NCBI GenBank assembly: GCA_036873755.1 | Contig: JAVTVY010019008.1 | Span: 1-64,000, forward strand | Direction of reading: 5' to 3' | DNA length: 64,000 nt | From: Hanleya hanleyi | Lineage: Eukaryota > Mollusca > Polyplacophora > Lepidopleurida > Hanleyidae | Part shown: positions 56,901 to 64,000 of the stretch, piece after piece | Position numbering within the stretch: the first letter of the stretch is position 1 | Layout of the letters: every line of letters begins with the position of its first letter | Translations under genes and position numbers: made by a program | Notes under the pieces: generated by a model | Databases searched by the model: none | Told to the model about the DNA's origin: nothing | The model's input: only the letters and a program-made list of their open reading frames with translations

Positions 56901-59900
56901 AGCATCTAAACTACAAAAACAGGATAGAATCTACTTCACAAACTGCCAATCCGATTGTATAATTCTGCTGACTTTTCCTCGCCAAAATTATTCTGTGTTA
57001 TTACAATTACGTGCATTATTTTTTCGTGTTGTTGATTGCAGTATATTTTCCATCACTCACAACTGATGTATGTCTTTATACGAACAGGATAACTAGCAAA
57101 ATATGCCAGCTTGCAATCATGGAAGTATAAAAATCAGTCATTTTGAAAATTGCAGCTAAAAGGATGCTTTCGCTTGATGAAATATATCAAGTTTTCCTTG
57201 CAAGAAATGTTTTCAAACTAATAGCGCACAAAATAGCGGCTTTCAGCAGGCCATGTGCTCCAATCATGCAGTGGCGCGAAAACTTGCACCATTCATTTAC
57301 TTGACAAGATTAACAAGTGTGCGCCGGAAAACAAGTGAAATCAATCAAGTGACGGGTATAAAACGTTTTACATACTTCGAGCTGTCAGAATGCCACGTTC
57401 GCACTTGCGAGTCACAGTGTCAAAACTCTCCAGACTCATGGACTGAAAACTGAACTGCCTCCTTCTCTCTCCTCTCTCAAACTCTCTTTCCGGGACTGCA
57501 CTATAATTTTGGCAGTGCGGTTCAGCCGATCTTAAAACATGATGTAATTTCGTCAAATGGGTGTATTTCATTGGCTATCAGAGCCGAAGATGAAGTCGGC
57601 ATATTCCGTGACTACGACTCATGCCATATTGATCAGTTTACAGACAAAACACAATCTTTCGAAGAAAATCTCACAAGATATCAGCAGAAGTGTTGTCCAG
57701 GAAACGAAACCGACATATTCTTCAATATCTGCACTTAGAAACGGCTCGTCGTGAGATTAATTCAGAGAAATTATTCGAAACTAGGTCGAACTACTTCATA
57801 TCGCGTTCAATAACCGGAGTGACGCGGAAGTTTCAGTCATTCTCTCATTTTGCGCAGGGGTATTGTAATGAAAACCATACCGCTTGGATAGATGGCACCT
57901 CTGAAATTACCCATAAGCCAGTTCATCTAGCATCGCAAGAAACAGGAAAACTTCCCTCTTTAAAAATCCATCTTTATGTCAACTGAGGCTAAATACTGTG
58001 GCATGGATATGTTATTTATCCCAAGAATAGACTAGAGGCCACTTGATCCCATCGGCCTAGTGTGAATTTGCCATCCCTTTCACATGAGCAATATAAATCT
58101 CCGGTATAGACAGATGAAGGGCATTCAATAAGGGGAAACAGAAGTAGTTGGAGGGAAAACAGTCATGTTTATTTGTATGGAAAGTTGGCTAGAGACAACT
58201 AGATATAAAAGGGGCGGGCACCCACCAACCACCCGCTCTGATAAGAGGAGCATTAAAGTGGCTCTCAATTATGTGTAAGGAAATGTTCACATGTATTGTT
58301 GGTTAATGTAAAATGTTAAAGGCATAGTACGATAGGCCCAGGTGTATTATACAGATGATGGAATTGTTGCAAACCTTCTGTGGATATTTTCCATTTGTTG
58401 CCATGGAAACTGCAAAAACACCAAGCACACAATAATGCTACCAAATTTGAAGTGTCTAGCTGTCTGGTTCTGTTTCTTAAGCATTAACCTCATTCTGTGG
58501 ATATTTTCCATTATGTTGCCATGGACACAGCAAAAACACCCGAATTTACCCAATTTCAATAGCCTTGTGCGTTACCACCCAACATTGCTGTATACCAAAT
58601 TTGAAGTCTCTAGCTGCAACGGTTCGGCTTTTAGAACGTTCACGTCGTCATGTGGATATTTTTTTATATATGTTGCCATGGAAACCACAAAAATCAACAA
58701 AATGTCCCCAATTTCAATAGGCTTGTGCTTTTACCATGCAATAATGCTGTATACCAAATTTGAAGTCTCCAGCTGCAATGGTTCGGCTTTTAGAGCATTC
58801 ACGTCGTAATGTGGATATTTTTCGTTATGTTGCCATGGAAACCACAAAAACCACCAAAATGTCCCCAATTCAATAGGCTTGTGCTTTACCATGCAACAAT
58901 GCTGTATACCAAATTGGAAGTCTCCAGCTGCAACGGTTCGGCTTTTAGAGCATTCACGTCGTAATGTGGATATTTTTCGTTATGTTGCCATGGAAACCAC
59001 AAAAACCACCAAAATGTCCCCAATTTCAATAGGCTTGTGCTTTACCACCCAACAATGCTGTATACCAAATTTGAAGTCTCTAGCTGCAACGGTTCACCTT
59101 TGAGAGCGGTCACGTCACCATGTGGATATTTTTTGTTATGTTAACATGGAAACCACAAAAATCAACTAAATGCGCCCAATTTCAATAGGCTTGTGTTTTA
59201 CCACCCAACAATGCAGTATACCAAATTTGAAGTCTCCAGCTGCAACGGTTCACCTTTTAGAGCGGTCATGTCGTTATATGGATATTTTTCGTTATGTTGC
59301 CATGGAAACCACAAAAATCAACTAAATGTGCCCAATTTCAATAGGCTTGTGCTTTACCACCCAACAATGCGGTATTTGAAGACTCTAGCTGGAACGGTTC
59401 ATCTTTTAGAGCGGTCACGTTGTTCATCCAGCCAGCCATCCAGCCAGCCGGACAGCGTGACGACATGATCCCATCCGGCATATATGCCGATGGGATAAAA
59501 AGCTAGCTAGTAAATTTTGTAGAATGTTTGCAGAATTTCTCTCCACAGTAGCCTGAAGTTAAGTTTTGCTGTCTGAATAATTAGAAGAAATATCTCACAA
59601 TCTCACCTGTTATTGGCGACGTTCAGTATGGACAGTGCAGCACACCTGGTTAGTGGTGGCTGGAGAGAGGTCAGGTTACAGGAGCTAACATCTAGCTTTG
59701 TTAACCTCACCAGATCAGATAGGCCAGTAGGGAGATGGTTCAAGGGATTGTTACTCATGTCCAACACCTGCTCAGTTAGATAAGGAGGGAGATAAATACA
59801 TTTAATATATATTAATTACACCTCTAAGAAAAGCACAAACTGATATTGATAAAATGGTGGATTCAGGCTGTTGTATATTGGAGAGTTCCGACAATTCCAA

Positions 59901-62015
59901 TTTTCTCAACTCAAAACTGCTAGAATTAATTGAACTTAAAGGAGAAGTCTTCACAATGTCATTTTTCTTCCGGAATTTGCACTATAATCTATATATATGC
60001 TCTGTGAAATAAGGTGTTCCATGGAAATAATCCATTCAATGTGATCATTTGTGATGCGTTTACTTGGTGAAGAGTGGCTGTAGGCCACCACCATAGTTGT
60101 ACACAAAAGCGAGACTATGGGCAGTGATGTTGTTCTTGTTCCATGCGACATATCAGAGGGGACGTCCTTGGTAGTGTCACATGTTCTTCACTGGTCACAG
60201 CCCTAACGTCACTTCCATTCATCTTAGACGTCATTCTCCCTTAACTTTGACATCATTTTACCTCAACTCTGACATATCTAATGGCGGTGCTGTGCAGTTG
60301 ATTATCGCAAAATATAAAAACGCTCTTTTGTCCGACATAAAATGGATTATTTCCAGAAAACAGGTCAATTCACAAAGAAATTATCAAGGAAAATATACAG
60401 AATAAAAAAACAGGTTCAGGCGAGTTTCCCTTTAAAACAGTTAAACAAGGCAAACTTCCCTCGTGAGAAATGTCAAAGCCATCCTATGGGATGACCGGGT
60501 ACAGTTGGAGGCATAATGCCTGGGTTGCCGACAAACAAAGTTAGTCTGAAAGTAATTTGTCTTTACCTGTAGATTAGCCAACAGACAGAGCTCTTCCGGT
60601 AACACTTCAATGGCATTATTCCTGGATATAACAAACATAGATATTAAATTAACCATAATTAAACCATTCCAGGTAGATATGATATACCTAGCCCATGGAG
60701 AATATAAAGTAAGGTAGTTCAAAAGGCCACAAGGAACATGTCTGGTAGTGAAAGGTGGTAGAGCTACAAAGACTTGCACATGCCATTTTTCAGTTTTTCT
60801 GTGGCAAGTGGCATGTAATAATATCCCTGAATTATGTTACGAATAGACCTGAATCTGCTAAATACAGAACGAGATTATCACCATAAAAACATGCTAAACA
60901 ATAATGGTCACACATATCATATGCCATTTCACTATAAAGATGATCCCTGTATATCCCATTATGATACCAGGCCATTTCTAGGACCAAAGATGACATCTGT
61001 AAACAATGGGAAAGAGCATGGGGGTCAAAATTCTGAAGTCCAAACTATGGCATTTTGTATACAAATGTCCACCAGGAAAAGCAACTGAAAAAATAACAGG
61101 ATATGGTTGGTGTTTTATGAAGGACTCACTGTGCCCACAACCCTTCCAGAGATATAAGGTTCTTCAAACAGCATGGTAATTCCTGTAGTCCATTACAGGA
61201 TACATTGAGATACTTGAGGGAGGACAGGCAACTGACACAGTCTGTGGGTGAAAATGTCAGATATATATATGATATGCAATGATACTGAAATTCTCGATTG
61301 ATTGTAAAAGCACGATATTAATGGTTCAATTGCACATTACTGAGAGAACAAAGAAGAGCCTGCCTGTTCACTGACCTGTGATATCACCCACTGGGTTGTA
61401 TAATTTCGCTTTCTTCTATCTATTAACAGTGACCCACAAAAATATTTTGAACTGGCAATAGCGGACATATTTTTAAGTAATATTTGCCAAATTATACATT
61501 ATTCTAAGCATAATAACACCTACTTTGAATACTGGAAAGATATAGTACATATGTATGAAATTAAGTCAGTTACCACCAGTTCAAAATACTCTCCTGGGTT
61601 AATAGATAGGGTGAAGTGAAATTATACAACCCAGCAGCTGATTAGCTGAAGTCATGGGTCAGTGGACAGAGAGGCTCATCTTTGTTCTCCCAATAATGTG
61701 CAACTGAGCCATTGCATCAGTAAATGTACATGTATTGGTTTGCCGATATATCAATATTTCAAAGAAATGTAGCAATTCTGCAAAACTTCTCTGACATGTT
61801 TGAGAGTTCAGTGTGTAAACTTACTACTTTATATCTTTGTAAAAATGTCATCTCCATCCCACATTAAAGAATTTAATTGGTACAAGTCACTGGTATCATG
61901 TTATAGCAATATTGGGTCTTTACTTCACTAATATTATGTACTTACCTGGTAAACTATGAAGATGGTTGTCTCGGATATCTAATCCAACAAGGCACTCCAA
62001 TGTTCCCAGGCTGTC
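50982..62015 (-). CDS. Leucine-rich-repeat protein gene, seven 3' exons (LRRC28/LRRC58-like)
   Basis: Exons on the minus strand: 61946-62015, 61130-61241, 60567-60621, 59607-59767, 55521-55642, 52135-52299 and 50982-51148 (stop TAG at 50982). Every intron has GT-AG ends and all phases join. About 280 residues result. LRRs of the LxxLxLxxN.LxxLP class occur in order: LDIRDNHLHSLP, LNVSCNGLQELP, NNAIEVLP, LDMSNNPLNHLP, LDVSSCNLTSLQ, LNVANNRLKSLP and LDVHGNDIAVFP. A C-terminal part follows with PPLLELCARFL and a Cys motif (LECTTCEGPCF, LPLLERSCSPHC), resembling the tails of LRRC28/LRRC58-type proteins. Upstream exons lie beyond 62015, probably outside the window. Such LRRs bind proteins; the function is not known. 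The introns are full of repeats. Confidence 0.85.
51720..52043. mobile_element. MITE in the last LRR-gene intron
   Basis: TTTAACTCTTTGAACCC and GGGTTCAAAGGGTTAAAG form the inverted ends. Internally GCCGCTTTAGCGGCC and related palindromes occur. Confidence 0.65.
52540..53125 (+). repeat. Tandem array with GGAC tract and terminal hairpin
   Basis: Four diverged units of about 120-140 bp (AAGTTATTGTCCAGAAA, CCCAAGCAAGATCTTGAGG, GGTGGCACCAC). It then has GGATGGACCGACGGACC and hairpin GTCCCC...GCCC-TTC-GGGC...GGGGAC at 53094-53125. Confidence 0.7.
53850..54250 (-). pseudogene. DIRS tyrosine-recombinase C-terminal remnant
   Basis: The frame 53942-54250 ends with SKNTISSWLKNMIQLAY and SGHEIRALAASW (H-x-x-R). 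After a frame change the C-terminus continues as WRSNTFASYLRNM, with the catalytic Tyr codon at 53897-53899, then SIGPLVTAQRV. The N-terminal part is missing. Confidence 0.75.
54491..55112 (-). pseudogene. DIRS gag-like remnant
   Basis: From ATG 55112, MSCVTCGGERPVYDLHSSCPS, then CCQGVIC and CEEC, is the C-x2-C...H...C-x2-C N-terminus of DIRS gag. A stop at 54972 breaks it. A further open piece (54491-54799) with DSVSESVIADFLIGNYLRL lies downstream. Confidence 0.65.
56268..56482. repeat. SINE-like repeat with ATTTCAGTCATATCACGACG core
   Basis: AGTGAGTGAATATGATTTAA, CGTCGCTTTCAACTATATTT and CAGTCATATCACGACG resemble the conserved 3' part of SINEs widespread in molluscs. It is followed by a doubled 36-bp unit (GGGTCCTATTCCTT, CACACC.GGGAACC). 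Confidence 0.5.
56490..58329. other. Intronic stretch, no gene
   Basis: Lies within an LRR-gene intron. It has TGGGATATATCCCACTTGGG near 56815 and otherwise nothing recognised. The frame at 57690-57986 has no known domain. Confidence 0.4.
58330..59496 (+). repeat. Tandem array of about seven 150-160-bp units with CCAGC tract and hairpin
   Basis: The unit includes GTGGATATTTTTCGTTATGT, TGCCATGGAAACCACAAAAA, CAATTTCAATAGGCTTGTGC and TATACCAAATTTGAAGTCTC. It ends in ATCCAGCCAGCCATCCAGCC and hairpin ATCCCATC..GGCAT-AT-ATGCC..GATGGGAT at 59468-59496. Confidence 0.8.
59940..60431. mobile_element. MITE with TTAA flanks
   Basis: TTAA at 59936-59939 and 60432-60435. The ends AGGAGAAGT and ACTCGCC/TTTCCCT are weakly inverted. 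Internal arms GAAATAATCCATT and AATGGATTATTTCC support a palindromic element. Confidence 0.5.
61321..61713. mobile_element. MITE related to 44412-44625
   Basis: ATGGTTCAATTGCACATTA and its complement at the right end. It shares GGGTTGTATAATTTC and ACTGACCTGT with the 44.4-kb copy but is longer, with an extra internal palindrome. Confidence 0.65.
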
Positions 62016-62184
62016 CTGCAAAAAGTAACAAATGTCAGTAAATGCTGTTCCACATTATCGATAACCATCGAATATGTGGAAAACCTCTTGGCCTTGAAGA
62101 CAGGGGGAGTAGGGGTGGTGAGCTTAAATAGGGGCAAGTTTAAGGAAAGCAGCATCATGATGTAATCAAATGCATGTGTGGCTT

Positions 62185-63070
62185 GGTAAACCTAGTAACC
62201 CATTAAGAGATATCCTGGTGGTACGAGATACTGATGACAGATCTAGTTTAACTTGATCAACTGGAAAATATGAGTCCACGTTACACACTGATGATAGATC
62301 TACTTTGGTTCGATCAACTGAAAAATATTGGTCAACGTTATATAGACATTATAATGATAGAGCTACTTCAACTTGATAACCTGGAAGTACGGGTCAATGT
62401 TAGACACTGATGATAGATCTAGCTTGACCTGATCAACTGGAAAAACTTCACACACTGATGACAGATCTACTTTGGCTCGATCAACTGGAGAATATGGGTC
62501 AATGTTAAACAATCATGATAGATCTACTTTGACCTGATCAACTGGAAAATATTGGTCAACGTTATATAGACCCTAATGATAGATCAACTCGATCAACTGG
62601 AAAGTATGGGTCAATGTTAGACACTGATGATAGACTTTTCAACCCACACAATTTGATTATCCCATAGCCTTTACCTTGACAATTGCTGATTGCTGTGGCA
62701 TAGTCAGTTCACCTCACCCATTTATAATATTGACATGGTGTTGAATTGGAGTTTTCCTAATTGTGAGGGCTGACTTTGACTCAATTAACTGGAAAATATG
62801 GGCCCACGTTAGACACTGAATTCTGATGATAGATCTACTTTGACTTGAATAACTGGAAAATAGGGGTCAGTGTTACACACTGATGATAGATATACTTTGA
62901 CTCGATTAATGAGAAAATATGAGTCAGTGTTACACACTGATGATAAATCTACTCGACTCGATGACCTGGAAAATAGGGGTCAGTGTTATAGACACTGATG
63001 AGGAATCTACTTTGACTCAGTCAACTGGAATATATGGGTCAAAGTTACTCAGACTGGATAGGTCTCTGGT
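62185..63070 (+). repeat. Minisatellite of about 55-60 bp
   Basis: Many diverged copies of CACTGATGATAGATCTACTT, TGACTCGATCAACTGGAAAA and TATGGGTCAATGTTA. Confidence 0.75.
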
Positions 63071-63251
63071 ACATGACCTGATACACTTGTCATGTGAATT
63101 TGTTGAGTCTAAGCATGGTGATTCTCAAGAATGAGGAACTTATATATCATGGGGTTACTTTGATCCACTGACCTGTACAAAATCGGTTAATGTCAATCAC
63201 ATTTGAGATTTCTATGGTTGTCCCATGCTTTTGTGGTCTAAATTCAACGAG

Positions 63252-63796
63252 CTGAGGGGTCGATTTTATGAAACCTCATTTAAATTGGCTTTTTCAAGGG
63301 TGATTTTCGCACTTGACAAAGTGTGCTTCAAAAAATTCTGAAGTTTTGTTTCATGAAACCTTTTTGAGCGCACTTGATGAAATGATGTTTGAAGTGACCG
63401 CAACTCTTTTGTGCAGTTTGGTAATAAATAGTATCCCGCAGAATCATGTGCGCACACAAAATACTGATGCACAGGATGCCGATCAATAGAGTTTCAGCTG
63501 TCAAAGAAATATTCTGTGCCATTTTGAGATCTATGATATGACGAAGTATGCCCATATGTGTATCATGATGCATGGGAACATGACAAAATCTTATTTTTTG
63601 ACACCGTCTCCATTAGTAGTGGTCATTCCAGTGCGGTTTTCAATGGAGGTCGGACCACATTTGAAATCAAGTGCGATTTTAGGTTCAAGTGTACTTTCAT
63701 GAAAAGCAAAAGTTCGAGTCGTGGGAGATTTTCAAGTGCACTTGAATTTTCAATTGCGAAAATCGCCTTAAGTGAGGTGTCATGAAATCAAACAGC
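63252..63796. mobile_element. MITE of about 545 bp
   Basis: The left GGGGTCGATTTTATGAAACC, TCATTTAA and the right TTAAGTGAGGTGTCATGAAA are inverted, with further matching CGATTTTCGCA blocks. No coding capacity. Confidence 0.6.
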
Positions 63797-64000
63797 TCCA
63801 GACATAGTTGTGCTTCAGTTACAGAGGACAAGACAAAACATTGACCAACAGATATGGTTTGAAAGACTATATCTCAATGCCAATGAATTATGGCTGAGAA
63901 GAAAGAAGCAACATGAATGATTTGAACATGATGATTTTCTGGGTATTCTTGCATCCATATCTACACCATGTTAAGGCGTTTATTACATCAGATGTCCTCG
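63797..64000. other. Window end, no feature
   Basis: Short AT-rich tail. Nothing recognised. Confidence 0.4.

Overview
This is animal nuclear DNA: AT-rich, intron-containing, crowded with transposable elements and low in coding density. SINE modules near 29.5 and 56.3 kb, tandem arrays ending in hairpins, and DIRS and Penelope-like retroelements fit a marine lophotrochozoan, perhaps a bivalve or other mollusc. That is an inference; the sequence does not fix a species.

Layout. 0-2.3 kb: last two exons and 3' UTR of an unidentified plus-strand host gene. 5.8-12.2 kb: a 6.4-kb fold-back unit with inverted arms of about 1.1 kb. 15.18-28.23 kb: the main find, a 13-kb DNA-polymerase-B element with long terminal inverted repeats (TIRs). 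32.19-34.72 kb: a 2.5-kb relative of it with matching ends and a near-perfect 6-bp target duplication. 34.87-42.30 kb: a minus-strand DIRS retrotransposon (gag, RT-RNase H, tyrosine recombinase) interrupted by a Penelope-like retroelement. 45.4-47.1 kb: a 157-bp tandem array. 50.98-62.02 kb: seven exons of a minus-strand leucine-rich-repeat host gene, with MITEs, tandem arrays and a deleted second DIRS element in its introns. 62-64 kb: a minisatellite and another MITE.

The 13-kb element. Each TIR looks like a retroviral-LTR-style promoter. From outside inward it holds a CRE palindrome, a GC box, three NF-kappaB-like sites, an E-box, a nuclear-receptor DR3 site, 22 (left) or about 27 (right) YY1-type AAAATGGCGG motifs, a TATA box and a CCTG-rich leader that ends at a start codon. 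The two TIRs therefore face inward as twin promoters. The left one drives a gene for an N-terminal OTU-like module plus a family B DNA polymerase that carries a Vsr-like endonuclease motif between palm motifs A and B. The right one drives an intact gene for a protein with a CARD-like death fold, a nuclear localisation signal and PC4/p15-type ssDNA-binding modules. Between them lie a tRNA-Leu(UAA) gene and an intact C2H2 zinc-finger gene with its own TATA box, paralogous to the polymerase N-terminus. The polymerase gene is broken by a retroelement insertion and two frameshifts; the other two protein genes are open. No integrase, capsid, ATPase or protease gene was recognised. The element is Polinton-like in ends and polymerase but not a standard Polinton. 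Domain assignments were made by eye and need profile searches.
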